Positions 8,451 to 19,109 are shown, numbered from the stretch's first letter. The stretch: 56,726 nt of DNA from Budvicia aquatica DSM 5075 = ATCC 35567 (GCF_000427805.1 NZ_ATYS01000037.1:1-56726), one strand, 5' to 3'. Translations and numbers: made by a program. The notes: a model not told the origin generated them from the sequence alone.

Positions 8451-8480
8451 TTTACATAAAATTGCCCCCACACGTAATAT
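8451..8480 (+). promoter_or_regulatory. Candidate cyoABCDE promoter
   Basis: TTTACA (8451-8456) and TAATAT (8475-8480) are separated by 18 bp, giving a transcript start about 30 bp before cyoA. The AT-rich sequence just upstream (TTAATGTTATTTACATATTTGTAAC) would suit ArcA, which represses cyo in E. coli, but I cannot define a site. Confidence 0.45.
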
Positions 8481-8517
8481 AACAAAGCGCTTTTGTACTT
8501 TGTCATGAGGTTGTTCA

Positions 8518-9402
8518 ATGAGTCTCAAACAATACAATAAGTTTTCTAAGCTGCTCATTCTGGCTATCGTTGGGTTGCTACTCAGCGGTTGTGATATGGC
8601 GCTGATGAATCCTAAAGGGCAGATCGGGATGGAACAAAGAACCCTGATATTAACTGCCACCTTTCTCATGCTGATTGTCGTTATCCCCGTCATCTTCATG
8701 ACTTTCTATTTTGCATGGAAGTATCGAGAATCAAACAAAAACGCAAAATATACACCGAACTGGGCTCACTCAAATAAAATTGAGATGGTCGTTTGGGGTA
8801 TTCCCTGCATCATCATTATTATTTTAGGCGTCTTGACCTGGAAAAGTACTCAGGAACTCGACCCTCGCCAGCCAATCCAGAGTGATGCTAAAACCATAAC
8901 GGTTGAAGCCATCGCCATGAACTGGAAATGGCTGTTTATTTATCCGGAGCTTGGTATTGCCACGGTTAACGAAATCTCTTTCCCAGAGAACGTACCGGTC
9001 AAATTCAAAGTGACCTCCGATGATGTAATGAACTCCTTCTTTATCCCTCGCCTCGGTAGCCAGATTTATGCGATGGCCGGAATGCAAAATATCGTTCACT
9101 TAATTGCGAATGAGAAAGGCGTTTATCCGGGCATGTCGGCTAACTATAGCGGAGCCGGATTCTCAGGCATGAAATTCAACGCCATTGTCACTTCTCAGGA
9201 AGACTTTGAGAAATGGGTTGAGAAAGTAAGACAGTCTCCCGATCAACTTCAGTGGGAAGATTACAAACAGTTGGCTAAGCCGAGTGAGAATAATCCGGTT
9301 CAATTCTTTTCGACTGTTAAACCTGGCCTGTACCTCGAGATCATTAATCAATATATGGGTATGGATATGAGCAAGCACTCACATTCTGGAGCCGAGGAAT
9401 AA
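8518..9402 (+). CDS. cyoA: Cytochrome bo3 ubiquinol oxidase subunit II
   Basis: Subunit II of the proton-pumping quinol oxidase of the inner membrane, 294 residues (E. coli is about 315). It is a lipoprotein: the lipobox LLSGC ends at C25. Two membrane helices follow (about 41-65 and 90-110), then a cupredoxin-fold periplasmic domain that lacks the CuA ligands, as expected for a quinol rather than cytochrome c oxidase. First gene of cyoABCDE, with the start at ATG 8518 and cyoB 3 bp downstream. Confidence 0.97.
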   Translation: MSLKQYNKFSKLLILAIVGLLLSGCDMALMNPKGQIGMEQRTLILTATFLMLIVVIPVIFMTFYFAWKYRESNKNAKYTPNWAHSNKIEMVVWGIPCIIIIILGVLTWKSTQELDPRQPIQSDAKTITVEAIAMNWKWLFIYPELGIATVNEISFPENVPVKFKVTSDDVMNSFFIPRLGSQIYAMAGMQNIVHLIANEKGVYPGMSANYSGAGFSGMKFNAIVTSQEDFEKWVEKVRQSPDQLQWEDYKQLAKPSENNPVQFFSTVKPGLYLEIINQYMGMDMSKHSHSGAEE

Positions 9403-9405
9403 ATA

Positions 9406-11391
9406 ATGTTAGGAAAATTAACACTTGAGGCGATTCCTTACCACGAACCTATTATTATGGGTGCGGTAGGGATGATCGTCATTGGCGGCATCGCCGTTCT
9501 TGCTCTGCTTACTTATTTTGGTAAATGGAAATGGCTTTGGAATGAATGGCTAACCAGCGTTGACCATAAAAAAATCGGTGTAATGTATATTCTGGTTGCC
9601 ATCGTGATGTTACTGCGCGGCTTTGCTGACGCACTGATGATGCGTACTCAACTGGCAATATCTTCGGTTACCGATGGCGGTGAGGGGTTCCTACCACCTC
9701 ACCACTACGACCAGATATTTACCGCTCACGGCGTAATCATGATTTTCTTCATGGCGATGCCGTTTGTTATTGGTTTAATGAATATCGTGGTTCCGTTGCA
9801 AATCGGTGCCCGTGACGTCGCCTTCCCATTCCTGAACTCCCTAAGCTTCTGGCTATTTGTTGCCGGTGTGGTGCTGATTAATATCTCGCTGGGCGTTGGT
9901 GAATTTGCTCAAACCGGTTGGCTGGCTTATCCGCCGCTCTCACTTAAACCGGGGGTCGGGGTCGATTATTGGATATGGAGTCTACAGATATCCGGGGTCG
10001 GTACGCTGCTCACCGGGGTAAACTTCTTCGCCACCATACTGAAAATGCGCGCACCGGGCATGACCATGATGAAAATGCCGGTCTTTACCTGGACCGCGCT
10101 GTGCGCCAACATCCTGATTATTGCTGCGTTCCCAATTTTAACCGCAACGATAGCCATGTTGACCCTTGACCGTTATCTGGGCTTCCATTTCTTTACCAAC
10201 GATCTCGGTGGTAATCAGATGATGTACGTCAACCTGATTTGGGCTTGGGGTCATCCGGAAGTTTATATTCTTATTCTGCCCTGCTTTGGTATTTTCTCTG
10301 AGGTGGTGGCAACGTTCAGTAAGAAGCGGTTATTTGGCTATACCTCACTGGTATGGGCAACCGTAGCAATTACTATCTTGTCGTTTATCGTTTGGCTGCA
10401 CCACTTCTTCACCATGGGCGCTGGCGCTAACGTTAACGCCTTCTTCGGTATAGCCACCATGATTATCTCGATACCGACAGGTGTGAAGATTTTCAACTGG
10501 TTGTTTACCATTTATCAGGGCCGTTTAAAGTTCTCAACGCCAATTTTATGGACGCTGGGCTTCTTAATCACATTCACCATTGGTGGTATGACTGGCGTAC
10601 TGTTAGCCGTTCCGGGTGCCAACTACGTTATCCATAACAGTATGTTCCTGATCGCTCACTTCCATAACGTGATTATCGGCGGTGTGGTATTCGGCTGTCT
10701 GGCTGGCTTCAACTTCTGGTTCCCGAAAGCCTTCGGCTTCAAGCTGAATGAAACATTAGGTAAGTGTTCATTCTGGTTCTGGATTGTCGGCTTCTTCGTT
10801 GCCTTTATGCCACTGTACATTCTTGGCTTTATGGGTGCGACCCGTCGTCTGAATACCGTTAGCGGCGAGTGGAGCGGTTTATTACTGCTTGCGGCCGGTG
10901 GCGCTGTACTGATTATGATCGGTATCGCCTTCCAGATTCTGCAAATCATTGTCAGTATCAAAGATCGCAAAAAGAATATGGATGTAACCGGTGACCCGTG
11001 GGGTGGACGTACTCTTGAGTGGGCAACCTCATCACCAGCCCCGTTCTATAACTTTGCGATTACTCCGCACATTAAAGATATCGACCCGTTCTGGGATGAG
11101 AAAGAAGCAGGCACAGCCTATCAGCGCCCGGCGAAATATGAACCTATTCATATGCCAAAAAATACCGGCGCCGGCATTATTATCTCAGCCTTCAGCGTAG
11201 TCTTTGGCTTTGCCATGATCTGGCATATTTGGTGGATGGCGATTGTTGGACTGATCGGCATGGCCGTAACTTATATTGCCCATACCTTCAATGACGACAC
11301 TGACTACTATGTCACGGTAGAAGAGATCGAGAAAATAGAAAATCAGCGTTTTGAACAATTAAGTAAGGCAGGGGTAAATCATGTCAACTGA
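9406..11391 (+). CDS. cyoB: Cytochrome bo3 ubiquinol oxidase subunit I
   Basis: The catalytic subunit, 661 residues, with about 15 membrane helices. It holds low-spin heme b and the heme o3-CuB centre, reduces oxygen to water and pumps protons. Conserved ligands are visible: the low-spin heme His in FTAHGV (H108), the crosslinked His-Tyr pair in [12 protein letters not shown], the CuB histidines in WLHHFF, and the heme His residues in AHFHNVI. The length matches E. coli CyoB. The 3' end overlaps cyoC by 11 bp, suggesting coupled translation. Confidence 0.98.
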   Translation: MLGKLTLEAIPYHEPIIMGAVGMIVIGGIAVLALLTYFGKWKWLWNEWLTSVDHKKIGVMYILVAIVMLLRGFADALMMRTQLAISSVTDGGEGFLPPHHYDQIFTAHGVIMIFFMAMPFVIGLMNIVVPLQIGARDVAFPFLNSLSFWLFVAGVVLINISLGVGEFAQTGWLAYPPLSLKPGVGVDYWIWSLQISGVGTLLTGVNFFATILKMRAPGMTMMKMPVFTWTALCANILIIAAFPILTATIAMLTLDRYLGFHFFTNDLGGNQMMYVNLIWAWGHPEVYILILPCFGIFSEVVATFSKKRLFGYTSLVWATVAITILSFIVWLHHFFTMGAGANVNAFFGIATMIISIPTGVKIFNWLFTIYQGRLKFSTPILWTLGFLITFTIGGMTGVLLAVPGANYVIHNSMFLIAHFHNVIIGGVVFGCLAGFNFWFPKAFGFKLNETLGKCSFWFWIVGFFVAFMPLYILGFMGATRRLNTVSGEWSGLLLLAAGGAVLIMIGIAFQILQIIVSIKDRKKNMDVTGDPWGGRTLEWATSSPAPFYNFAITPHIKDIDPFWDEKEAGTAYQRPAKYEPIHMPKNTGAGIIISAFSVVFGFAMIWHIWWMAIVGLIGMAVTYIAHTFNDDTDYYVTVEEIEKIENQRFEQLSKAGVNHVN

Positions 11392-12007
11392 TACCTTGGT
11401 CAACCCGAATGCTCATGCCCACGGGCACGAGCACCACGATCACGACCATGAGACGAGTTCCAAAACCGTATTCGGTTTCTGGATCTACCTGATGAGCGAC
11501 TGTATTTTGTTTGCCGCGGTATTCGCAACTTATGCGGTGCTGGCAAATAACATTGCTGACGGCCCTTCCGGTAAGGATATTTTTGAACTGCCTTACGTAC
11601 TTGGCGAGACGGCCCTGCTGTTACTGAGTAGCTTTACCTACGGTATGGCAATTATCTCAATGTACAAAGGCCATAAAAGCCATGTTATCGGTTGGTTAGC
11701 CATTACTTTCCTGTTCGGTCTTGGCTTTATCGGTATGGAGATTAATGAATTCCATATTTTACTGAGCGAGGGCTATGGCCCTTCAACCAGTGGATTCTTA
11801 TCGGGATTCTTTACCTTAGTAGGTACTCACGGACTGCACGTCACCTTAGGTTTAATCTGGATGGCAGTAATGATGATCCAGGTTTCTCAAAAAGGGTTAA
11901 CGCCTAAAAATAACACCCGACTGATGTGCCTGAGCCTATTCTGGCACTTCCTGGATGTTATCTGGATTTGTGTGTTCACCGTAGTCTATCTGCTGGGAGT
12001 GATCTAA
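11381..12007 (+). CDS. cyoC: Cytochrome bo3 ubiquinol oxidase subunit III
   Basis: A 208-residue subunit with five membrane helices, collinear with E. coli CyoC ([22 protein letters not shown] and [11 protein letters not shown] blocks). The N-terminus is unusually histidine-rich ([13 protein letters not shown], about residues 12-25), a trait shared with other CyoC proteins. The start overlaps cyoB. Confidence 0.97.
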   Translation: MSTDTLVNPNAHAHGHEHHDHDHETSSKTVFGFWIYLMSDCILFAAVFATYAVLANNIADGPSGKDIFELPYVLGETALLLLSSFTYGMAIISMYKGHKSHVIGWLAITFLFGLGFIGMEINEFHILLSEGYGPSTSGFLSGFFTLVGTHGLHVTLGLIWMAVMMIQVSQKGLTPKNNTRLMCLSLFWHFLDVIWICVFTVVYLLGVI

Positions 12008-12340
12008 ATGAAAAATACAGTTGTAGACTCTTCCGGAGCAAGCCACGGCAGCGTTAAGTCATATCTTATTGGCTTCGTGCTCTCGGTTATTTTAACGGCG
12101 ATTCCTTTCTGGATGGTCATGACAAAATCAGCAAGCCCGAGCACGTTAGTGGTGGCGGTTGCGCTGTTTGCCGTGGTCCAGATTGTTGTTCATTTAATCT
12201 ATTTCCTGCACATGAATACAAAATCAGAGGGGGGATGGAATTTTATCGCCCTAGTCTTTACCGGATTGATTATCGCTATCGTTGTTGTGGGTTCACTATG
12301 GATAATGTACAACCTTAATATCAACATGATGGTTCACTAA
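12008..12340 (+). CDS. cyoD: Cytochrome bo3 ubiquinol oxidase subunit IV
   Basis: A small three-helix subunit of 110 residues, matching E. coli CyoD along its length (SGASHGSVK near the start, FLHMNTKS in the middle, NMMVH at the end). It helps assemble the CuB site. It directly follows the cyoC stop codon. Confidence 0.96.
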   Translation: MKNTVVDSSGASHGSVKSYLIGFVLSVILTAIPFWMVMTKSASPSTLVVAVALFAVVQIVVHLIYFLHMNTKSEGGWNFIALVFTGLIIAIVVVGSLWIMYNLNINMMVH

Positions 12341-12351
12341 GAGCTAATCTG

Positions 12352-13242
12352 ATGATTAAGAAATATCTGTTAGTCACTAAACCGGGCATCATTTTTGGCA
12401 ATATGGTCTCCGTCATCGGTGGTTTCCTCCTCGCGTCCCAAGGGCGCGTGGACTTCGTGTTACTGTTTGCTACCATCATCGGCGTATCTTTAGTTGTGGC
12501 CTCCGGCTGTGTGTTTAACAACTATATCGACAGAGACATCGATTGCATGATGGAAAGAACCAAGAATCGAGTTCTGGTTAAAGGACTCATTTCTCCGGTG
12601 AATACCATCCTGTATGCCTGTCTGCTGGGCGTGGCTGGCTTTGGGTTACTCTACTTTTATACCAATATGCTGGCCGTGCTGTTTGCCGTGCTGGGGTTTG
12701 TTATTTACGTCGGGCTATATAGCCTGTATTTAAAACGCAAATCAGTATACGGAACCCTAATCGGTAGCTTGTCCGGTGCAGCGCCGCCGGTCATCGGTTA
12801 TTGTGCCGTAAGCAATCAGTTTGATGCCGGTGCCTTGATCCTGTTAGTGATCTTTAGCCTGTGGCAAATGCCTCACTCTTATGCGATCGCTATCTTTCGC
12901 TACAAAGACTATCTGGCGGCCTCGATACCGGTGCTTCCGGTTAAACGAGGTATTCCGGTCACTAAGCACCACATTACTCTGTATATCATCGCATTTATCG
13001 TTGCGACACTGATGCTGACGATCAGTGGATATGCAGGTTACAGTTATCTGGTCGTGGCTGCGGTTGTCGGTATCGGCTGGTTAGTTATGGCATTAAGCGG
13101 ATATACCACAACGGACAATCGGATTTGGGCAAGAAAGCTATTTATCTTCTCCATTATCGCGATTACCACGTTAAGTATTATGATGTCAGTAGATTATTCA
13201 CAGGCAACCATCTCGGAATCATTAATGACCTTAGTCTGGTAA
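12352..13242 (+). CDS. cyoE: Protoheme IX farnesyltransferase (heme O synthase)
   Basis: A 296-residue UbiA-family prenyltransferase that converts heme B to heme O for the oxidase. The aspartate-rich prenyl-diphosphate motif is seen in [15 protein letters not shown] (about residues 57-71) and a second polar motif in the loop around [21 protein letters not shown]. About eight to nine membrane helices. It is the last gene of the operon and is followed by a strong terminator. Confidence 0.97.
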   Translation: MIKKYLLVTKPGIIFGNMVSVIGGFLLASQGRVDFVLLFATIIGVSLVVASGCVFNNYIDRDIDCMMERTKNRVLVKGLISPVNTILYACLLGVAGFGLLYFYTNMLAVLFAVLGFVIYVGLYSLYLKRKSVYGTLIGSLSGAAPPVIGYCAVSNQFDAGALILLVIFSLWQMPHSYAIAIFRYKDYLAASIPVLPVKRGIPVTKHHITLYIIAFIVATLMLTISGYAGYSYLVVAAVVGIGWLVMALSGYTTTDNRIWARKLFIFSIIAITTLSIMMSVDYSQATISESLMTLVW

Positions 13243-13256
13243 CTGTTGAGCTTTGC

Positions 13257-13293
13257 CCGGTGGCCATATAAACGCTATATGGCCACCGGTTTA
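13257..13293 (+). terminator. Intrinsic terminator of the cyo operon
   Basis: A perfect 14-bp inverted repeat, CCGGTGGCCATATA (13257-13270) with TATATGGCCACCGG (13276-13289), around the loop AACGC, followed by TTTA. Confidence 0.85.
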
Positions 13294-13490
13294 CTGAATT
13301 AACTTAATCATTCCCCCCGCCTTTTAGCCATAATGGACACCCTGCGCATTATCCTTTCCATCTAAATACTCACTTATTTACATCAGATAAAGATACAATG
13401 TCGGGTAATGAATAGTTTCCCCGCTCATCTCGTTCCGGGCAACAGTACAGGGGTCGAACTCTTTAGTGACTTAAGGCTATTTGAGGTGAT

Positions 13491-14870
13491 ATGAACGATT
13501 ATAAGATGGTCCCCGAAGAACGCCGTGCGACATGGGGGCTAGGCCTGGTTTTCTCGCTGCGCATGCTTGGCATGTTTATGGTACTTCCGGTGTTAACCAC
13601 CTACGGAATGGCTCTTTCCGGTGCAACCAAGCCGCTCATCGGCATTGCTATTGGCATCTACGGTCTGACCCAGGCTATTTTTCAGATTCCCTTTGGGCTA
13701 ATTTCCGATCGCGTTGGTCGTAAGCCTCTGATTGTTGGTGGCCTGCTGGTATTCGCTATCGGCAGTATTGTTGCCGCCACCAGCGACTCAATCTGGGGAA
13801 TTATTCTCGGACGCGCACTGCAAGGCTCAGGGGCGATTGCTGCCGCAGTAATGGCCCTATTGTCAGATCTCACCAGAGAACAGAACCGAACTAAAGCCAT
13901 GGCGTTTATCGGGGTGAGTTTTGGCATTACCTTTGCCGTTGCCATGGTGCTGGGCCCGATTATTACCCATGCCTTTGGCCTGAGCGCGCTGTTTTGGGGC
14001 ATCGCCGCACTGGCAATTGTCGGCATTATTATTACGCTGACCGTAATACCCAATCCTTCCAGCCATATGCTTAACCGTGAATCAGGCATCGTTAAAGGCA
14101 GCTTCGGGAAGGTATTAAATAACAGCCGGCTGTTAAAGCTGAATTTTGGCATTCTGTGTCTGCATACATTACTGATGGCGACCTTTTTGGCATTGCCGGT
14201 TGCCATGGAAAATGCCGGGTTCCCGCCGGCAGAGCATTGGAAGGTCTATCTGGTTACCATGCTGGTTTCTTTTATTGCAGTTGTGCCCTTCATCATAATT
14301 GCTGAAAAAAAACGCAAAATGAAGCAGGTATTTGTCATCTGTGTCGCATTGCTTTTTATATCAGAGACTATACTTTGGTCCAGCGGACAACGCTTGTGGA
14401 TCATATTCGCCGGCGTTCAGCTATTTTTTATCGCTTTCAACATAATGGAAGCCATTTTACCTTCGCTTATCAGTAAAGAATCGCCTGCCGGTTACAAAGG
14501 GACTGCAATGGGCGTCTATTCCACCAGCCAGTTTATCGGCGTTGCTCTCGGTGGAAGTTTAGGAGGATGGCTATTTGGTATCAACGGCGTTAACACCGTT
14601 TTTATCGGCGGCATCATTCTTTGTGCACTGTGGTTTGCCGTGAGTATCACGATGAAACAGCCGGCCTACGTCAGTAGCTTACGCATTGAGTTACCCGAGT
14701 CTGCACTGGAAGATAATTTACTGGAGAGTTACCTGAAAATGAGTGCCGGAGTTAATGAAGTGGTTATCGTCCCGACAGAGCGCTCAGCCTATATCAAAAT
14801 AGATTCAGGAAAAACAAGTCGTGCCAAGTTAGAACAGCTAATCAGCTCGTATCAGTCCCAGCCGGCATAA
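13491..14870 (+). CDS. yajR: MFS transporter YajR
   Basis: A 459-residue MFS permease with 12 membrane helices and a C-terminal cytoplasmic ferredoxin-like (YAM) domain of about 65 residues after ~395 (LRIELPESALEDNL... to the end). Such a tail distinguishes YajR. The A-motif loop GLISDRVGRKPLIVGG is present near residues 66-81. In E. coli yajR also follows cyoE, so this block was conserved together. The physiological substrate is not established. Confidence 0.92.
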   Translation: MNDYKMVPEERRATWGLGLVFSLRMLGMFMVLPVLTTYGMALSGATKPLIGIAIGIYGLTQAIFQIPFGLISDRVGRKPLIVGGLLVFAIGSIVAATSDSIWGIILGRALQGSGAIAAAVMALLSDLTREQNRTKAMAFIGVSFGITFAVAMVLGPIITHAFGLSALFWGIAALAIVGIIITLTVIPNPSSHMLNRESGIVKGSFGKVLNNSRLLKLNFGILCLHTLLMATFLALPVAMENAGFPPAEHWKVYLVTMLVSFIAVVPFIIIAEKKRKMKQVFVICVALLFISETILWSSGQRLWIIFAGVQLFFIAFNIMEAILPSLISKESPAGYKGTAMGVYSTSQFIGVALGGSLGGWLFGINGVNTVFIGGIILCALWFAVSITMKQPAYVSSLRIELPESALEDNLLESYLKMSAGVNEVVIVPTERSAYIKIDSGKTSRAKLEQLISSYQSQPA

Positions 14871-14880
14871 TCCGACTGGA

Positions 14881-15007
14881 ATAAACCCAAAATAATTCGA
14901 GTTGCTTGTAGGCGCAAGTCCAAGAGTCACCTGGAGCATAGCTGACTATGTGACTGGTGCGAGTGGACGCAGTCAACACCCAAGCAACTTGAAATATGAC
15001 GGGTATA
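14881..15007. repeat. Full-length ERIC/IRU intergenic repeat
   Basis: About 127 bp running from ATAAACCCAAAATAATTCGA to TTGAAATATGACGGGTATA, with the central part GTGACTGGTGCGAGTGGACGC. Ends, length and core agree with the enterobacterial repetitive intergenic consensus as I know it. It lies between yajR and the YhbW-type gene, outside coding sequence. Confidence 0.85.
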
Positions 15008-15044
15008 AACTATTTTATTAATAGCGATCGCGGAGATTACCAAT

Positions 15045-16055
15045 ATGTCTGATTCTTCTACCGTACCTCTATCCGTCCTTGACCTATCACCGATTACCCA
15101 GGGCAGTACCATTCCTCAGGCTTTTAATCGTTCACGTGAACTTGCTATTCAGGCTGAAAAGCTAGGCTACCATCGTTATTGGATGGCTGAACACCATAAT
15201 ATGACCGGCATCGGCAGCGCCGCGACCTCCGTTTTACTCGGCTATATTGCCGGAGCAACGTCAACAATCCGAGTCGGTTCCGGTGGCGTAATGTTACCAA
15301 ACCATGCGCCATTAGTGATTGCAGAGCAATTTGGTACGCTTGAGTCGTTATATCCGGGCCGTATCGATTTAGGTTTAGGCCGAGCCCCCGGAACCGATCA
15401 GGTTACCGCTCAGGCGCTAAGACGAAGCAAAAATGGCGCAGCAGAGCACTTCCCTGACGATGTGCTAGAGCTACAAAGCTATTTTGACGATGCTCTGCCA
15501 CATCAGCAGGTTAAAGCCGTTCCCGGCCAAGGGCTTCGCGTACCTATTTGGCTTCTCGGTTCAAGCCTCTACAGCGCGCAGTTAGCTGCTAAGCTCGGAT
15601 TACCCTTTGCTTTTGCCTCACACTTTGCGCCGGATATGCTGCTTCAGGCTTTAGCGTTGTATCGCGAAAACTTTAAACCGTCGGCTGCGCTGGCTAAACC
15701 CTATGCCATGGTCTGTATAAACGTTGTTGCCGCGGACACGACCCACGAAGCTAAATTTATTTTCACCTCGCTACAGCAGCAGTTTATTCATCTGCTGCGC
15801 GGTACCCCGGGTCCGTTACCGCGCCCGGTAGAAGATATTTCATCGGTGGTTGCCCGCCACGAGCTTTACAGCGCAGACCATACGCTGAGCCTGTCCGTAG
15901 TGGGTGATAAAGAAACGGTTCGTACAGGTTTGCAGAATCTACTGAAAGAAACTCAGGCTGATGAACTGATGATTAACGGCCAGATTTACGACCATCAGGC
16001 CCGTATGCACTCATTTAAGATTATTTCAGAAATCGGCCCTGACCTGACCAGATAA
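15045..16055 (+). CDS. yhbW: Luciferase-like flavin monooxygenase, YhbW type
   Basis: A 336-residue member of the LLM-class flavin-dependent oxidoreductases (bacterial luciferase fold). It aligns end to end with E. coli Yhb[53 protein letters not shown] and [25 protein letters not shown]. It probably uses reduced FMN; its substrate is unknown. In E. coli it follows ubiUV, whereas here the SDR, peptidase and cyo block separates them. The next gene begins 18 bp after it. Confidence 0.88.
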   Translation: MSDSSTVPLSVLDLSPITQGSTIPQAFNRSRELAIQAEKLGYHRYWMAEHHNMTGIGSAATSVLLGYIAGATSTIRVGSGGVMLPNHAPLVIAEQFGTLESLYPGRIDLGLGRAPGTDQVTAQALRRSKNGAAEHFPDDVLELQSYFDDALPHQQVKAVPGQGLRVPIWLLGSSLYSAQLAAKLGLPFAFASHFAPDMLLQALALYRENFKPSAALAKPYAMVCINVVAADTTHEAKFIFTSLQQQFIHLLRGTPGPLPRPVEDISSVVARHELYSADHTLSLSVVGDKETVRTGLQNLLKETQADELMINGQIYDHQARMHSFKIISEIGPDLTR

Positions 16056-16073
16056 TGGATGACGTGGTGAATA

Positions 16074-17033
16074 ATGAAGATTGTAATATTAGATGGTGAA
16101 ACGCTAAATCCCGGAGATATCTCTTGGCACGTTTTCAATAAGCTCGGTGATGTCGCAGTGTATGACCGTACACCAGAGAAACTCATCGTCCAGCGAATTG
16201 GCGATGCTGAAGCGGTTTTCACCAATAAAACGCCAATATCGGCCCAGACAATTGAGCAATGTCCGTCAGTTAAATTTATTGGCGTGCTGGCAACCGGCTA
16301 TAACGTGGTAGATATAAAAGCGGCACATAAGCAATCTATCGTGGTGTGCAACGTTCCCAGCTACGGCACGATGGCCGTTGCTCAATATGCCACCGGACTG
16401 CTGCTGGAACTTTGCCACCATATCGGAGAACACAGCAGCGACGTTCGATCCGGTGGCTGGTGTGGCAGGCTTGATTTCTGCTACTGGCACTCGCCGCTGA
16501 TCGAGCTTATGGGCAAGAAGCTAGGGTTAATTGGCTACGGCCGGATTGGCTCAGCCTTTGCCAAAATCGCCCAGGCGCTGGGAATGGAAGTGCTGGTTTA
16601 TACTCCGAGCGGTAAAAGCGCTGAGGCACATTCCGACGTCAAATTTACCAGCCTTGATGAGCTATTAGCTGAGTCTGATGTTATCAGCCTGCACTGCCCG
16701 CTGACGATTGATAACGCAGGGCTCATTAACCGTCAATCCATTGCCAAAATGAAAGACGGAGCCATGCTGATCAACACCGCTCGCGGCGGACTGATTGTCG
16801 AACACGAACTGGCTGAAGCATTAAACACCGGGAAACTCTCCGGCGCAGCGCTCGATGTATTAGCAGCAGAGCCTCCGCCAAACAACAACCCGCTGCTTAA
16901 TGCCCGCAACTGTATTATTACACCGCATATCGCATGGGCTCCGAAAGAAGCGCGAATCCGGCTAATGGGGATCGCCGCCGAAAATTTGGAAAAGTTCCTT
17001 GCAGGAACCCCACAAAATATCGTCAGCAAGTAA
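16074..17033 (+). CDS. D-2-hydroxyacid dehydrogenase, glycerate/hydroxypyruvate type
   Basis: A 319-residue NAD(P)-dependent dehydrogenase. The nucleotide-binding motif GLIGYGRIGSAFA lies at about residues 151-163. The catalytic triad is seen as R in NTARGGLI (~235), E in LAAEPP (~264) and H in TPHIAWA (~283). The family includes glycerate, hydroxypyruvate and phosphoglycerate dehydrogenases; the pattern resembles HprA-type glycerate dehydrogenase, but the substrate is not proven. It is likely cotranscribed with the YhbW-type gene, 18 bp upstream. Confidence 0.85.
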   Translation: MKIVILDGETLNPGDISWHVFNKLGDVAVYDRTPEKLIVQRIGDAEAVFTNKTPISAQTIEQCPSVKFIGVLATGYNVVDIKAAHKQSIVVCNVPSYGTMAVAQYATGLLLELCHHIGEHSSDVRSGGWCGRLDFCYWHSPLIELMGKKLGLIGYGRIGSAFAKIAQALGMEVLVYTPSGKSAEAHSDVKFTSLDELLAESDVISLHCPLTIDNAGLINRQSIAKMKDGAMLINTARGGLIVEHELAEALNTGKLSGAALDVLAAEPPPNNNPLLNARNCIITPHIAWAPKEARIRLMGIAAENLEKFLAGTPQNIVSK

Positions 17034-17137
17034 AAAAACGGGCCTTAATGGCCCAATGCTTGTCAGTTAAGGGCCATAACACAGTGGGCAGTCTAGCTAC
17101 CACCCAACCATCACACTCGCCCCTAAACTATTGCCCT

Positions 17138-17240
17138 AAGGTCGCCATCCCCGTGAAAACGGGAACGCGAGCCGTAGGCGAAGCAAACATTCGCATAGCC
17201 AATGTCCCACAGGGTAAGCGAAGCGAATCATCCTATCCTT
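17138..17240. repeat. Dispersed repeat segment with inverted palindrome
   Basis: Contains CCATCCCCGTGAAAACGGGA, the reverse of the palindrome in the tandem array that follows, then a GAACGCGAGCCGTAGGCGAAGCAAACATT segment that recurs in inverted and diverged form at 41140-41165. No gene is visible in 17034-17628. Confidence 0.55.
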
Positions 17241-17268
17241 AACCGAGCGCTAATTGGTGAGTAAAACC

Positions 17269-17616
17269 TGGATCCCCGTTTTCACGGGGATGACGAGGGA
17301 GGGGCTTGTGTATAAGAGGCTGGTTGAACAAAACGGGCCAGCTCTTAGGCTAAGTACCAGTTGGTTAGCTACACCTGAATCCCGGCTTTCGCCGGGATGA
17401 CGAGGGAGAGGCTTGTATATAAGAGGCTGGTTGAAAAAAGGAGCCAGCTCTTAGGCTAAGTGCCGGTTGGTTAGCTACACCTGAACCCCGGCTTTCGCCG
17501 GGATGACCAGGGAGGGGCTTGTGTATAAGAGGCTGGTTGAAAAAAGGGGCCAGCTCTTAGGCTAAGAGCCAGCTGGTTAGCTAAAATTTGTGTCCCGACT
17601 TTCACCGGGATGACAA
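17269..17616. repeat. Tandem array of ~106-bp units carrying palindromes
   Basis: Four copies of a palindrome of the type ATCCCGGCTTTCGCCGGGATGAC end at GATGAC positions spaced by 107, 106 and 107 bp (TGAC at 17291, 17398, 17504 and 17611). Between them is a well conserved ~80-bp spacer that itself contains a hairpin (AAGAGGCTGG... CCAGCTCTT) and a GGCTAAG...GGTTAGCT pair. The array fills the gap between the convergent hydroxyacid dehydrogenase gene and yedF. Confidence 0.85.
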
Positions 17617-17628
17617 TATTAGCTCTCA

Positions 17629-17889
17629 CTACTTACGGATCAAATAACGAATCGTCGGTCCGTCCTGTTGAATATCGAGCACTTCATAGCCATGATTTTT
17701 AGCATCAAGAGGGATGTTATTGATCGACTGTGGGCAATCGCTCACCACCTCCAGTATTTCACCTGATTTAAGCTGTGGCATAGCTTCAAGCGTGGCAACT
17801 GCAGGATATGGACAAGGTTCACCCACCATATCTAAACGATAATCCGGAACGATATTCTTAACATCGACATCATTTATATTGGCGGTCAT
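17629..17889 (-). CDS. yedF: TusA-family sulfur carrier YedF
   Basis: An 86-residue TusA/SirA-like protein. The active cysteine is C26 in the motif MVGEPCPYPAVATLEAM, and a second cysteine lies in SDCPQSINNIP. It is almost identical to E. coli YedF (77 aa), with a slightly longer N-terminus. ATG 17889 overlaps the yedE stop codon as ATGA and has AAGGAG 6 nt upstream, so translation is coupled. It is presumed to accept sulfur or selenium species handled by YedE. Confidence 0.93.
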   Translation of the reverse strand: MTANINDVDVKNIVPDYRLDMVGEPCPYPAVATLEAMPQLKSGEILEVVSDCPQSINNIPLDAKNHGYEVLDIQQDGPTIRYLIRK

Positions 17890-19109
17890 ACAGACTCCTT
17901 ACTTGCCTGAAGAGATAGCGACTGAGTAGCATTTTTTCTGGCGAAGAAGCGTTTTTCCCACCACAGCATAGAGGCAAAAGCTAAGCCTAATAGCAGATAA
18001 GTCACCAGTAATCCGCCATATGGGCCGAAGGTATCCAGCAAGTTAACTTTGTCATAATTAGTGGCTAATGCCGGTGCCAGATCGTCCCAATAATAGGCCA
18101 GAACGGTGGCACCAATAATATTACCGATACCAACCCACCAGTAGTGAATCTGTCCTTCTACCGCACGATACATCCAGCCCGTTTCACAACCGCCGGCCAG
18201 AACAATACCAAAACCAAAGAGTAAGCCTCCCAGTACCGCATTCGGGCCCGCCCATAAAATCTTAGGTTGAGCGCCCATTTGTACATAGCTAAAAATACCG
18301 ATGGCACTAACGGCCATACCAATAATTATCGCTTTAGCCATATGCGTTCGGCCGGTGATCCACAGATCGCGGAAAGCAGAGGTAAAACAGATTTGCGCTC
18401 GTTCAATCAGTAAGCCAAATCCCAGGCCAAACAGCATTGCCAGCCCGAGTTTAGGACTGTCGGTGACCTTAACCATTCCCCAAATAACAATGGCAAAAAA
18501 TATCACCATACCGATTCTAAAGCGGCGGCGAGCTTGCTCTGGCTTTTGAGTCAGCGGTGAAGCCGCGCTGACTTTTTGCAGTTTGACCGGAATGCGAAAC
18601 ATCGGTAGCAGAGTAAAGCGCGCACCAAAATATGAACCGACGGCGGTTGCCAACGCAAAAAACCATGCGTGCAGAGAGAACTGAGGAATACCGGTGAAGA
18701 ACGCAGCTAGGTTACACCCCATCGCCAGACGAGCGCCAAAGCCGGCGATAATGCCACCAAGCAGAGCCTGAAAAATTCGGACTTTATGCTGTGGTAAGCG
18801 TAGCTTAATATTATTAGCCCACAGAGCGGCGGCAATACAACCACCAAACATACCAATAATCATCATGCCATCGATGCGGTCCAGCGGAGTACCTTCAAAA
18901 CCAATGGTTTTAAAATATCCCCATTCATGAGGATTGGCACCAAACAACTCCGCAATATGTCCGCCCCAGCGGGTAAACTCGCCGGTCACGGCCCAAAAAG
19001 TGCCGGTTAGTCCAAAGTAGTAAGTTGAAAGTATTCCGGCTGCGATAACCGCAGGAAGGGGTGCCCAGAACCTTATCAGGTATTGGGTTTTAAAATCTTG
19101 CCAACGCAT
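17886..19109 (-). CDS. yedE: YedE-type sulfur/selenium inner-membrane transporter
   Basis: A 407-residue YeeE/YedE-family membrane protein with about ten helices and two conserved cysteine motifs, RLAMGCNLAAFFTG and LAGGCETGWMYRA, where thiosulfate-type substrates are passed along in the related transporter. The E. coli counterpart YedE has been linked to selenium metabolism. ATG 19109 is chosen because it gives the E. coli N-terminus (MRWQDFKTQYLIRFWAP) and has AAGGA about 10 nt upstream; an upstream in-frame start at 19217 would add 36 hydrophobic residues with no support. Confidence 0.9.
   Translation of the reverse strand: MRWQDFKTQYLIRFWAPLPAVIAAGILSTYYFGLTGTFWAVTGEFTRWGGHIAELFGANPHEWGYFKTIGFEGTPLDRIDGMMIIGMFGGCIAAALWANNIKLRLPQHKVRIFQALLGGIIAGFGARLAMGCNLAAFFTGIPQFSLHAWFFALATAVGSYFGARFTLLPMFRIPVKLQKVSAASPLTQKPEQARRRFRIGMVIFFAIVIWGMVKVTDSPKLGLAMLFGLGFGLLIERAQICFTSAFRDLWITGRTHMAKAIIIGMAVSAIGIFSYVQMGAQPKILWAGPNAVLGGLLFGFGIVLAGGCETGWMYRAVEGQIHYWWVGIGNIIGATVLAYYWDDLAPALATNYDKVNLLDTFGPYGGLLVTYLLLGLAFASMLWWEKRFFARKNATQSLSLQASKESV

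Noticed and set aside
17040-17054. Terminator after the hydroxyacid dehydrogenase
   Set aside because: GGGCC/GGCCC forms only a short stem and no T-run follows, so I did not call it.
17269-17616. CRISPR array
   Set aside because: Units of ~106 bp are alike throughout; there are no unique spacers and no cas genes.
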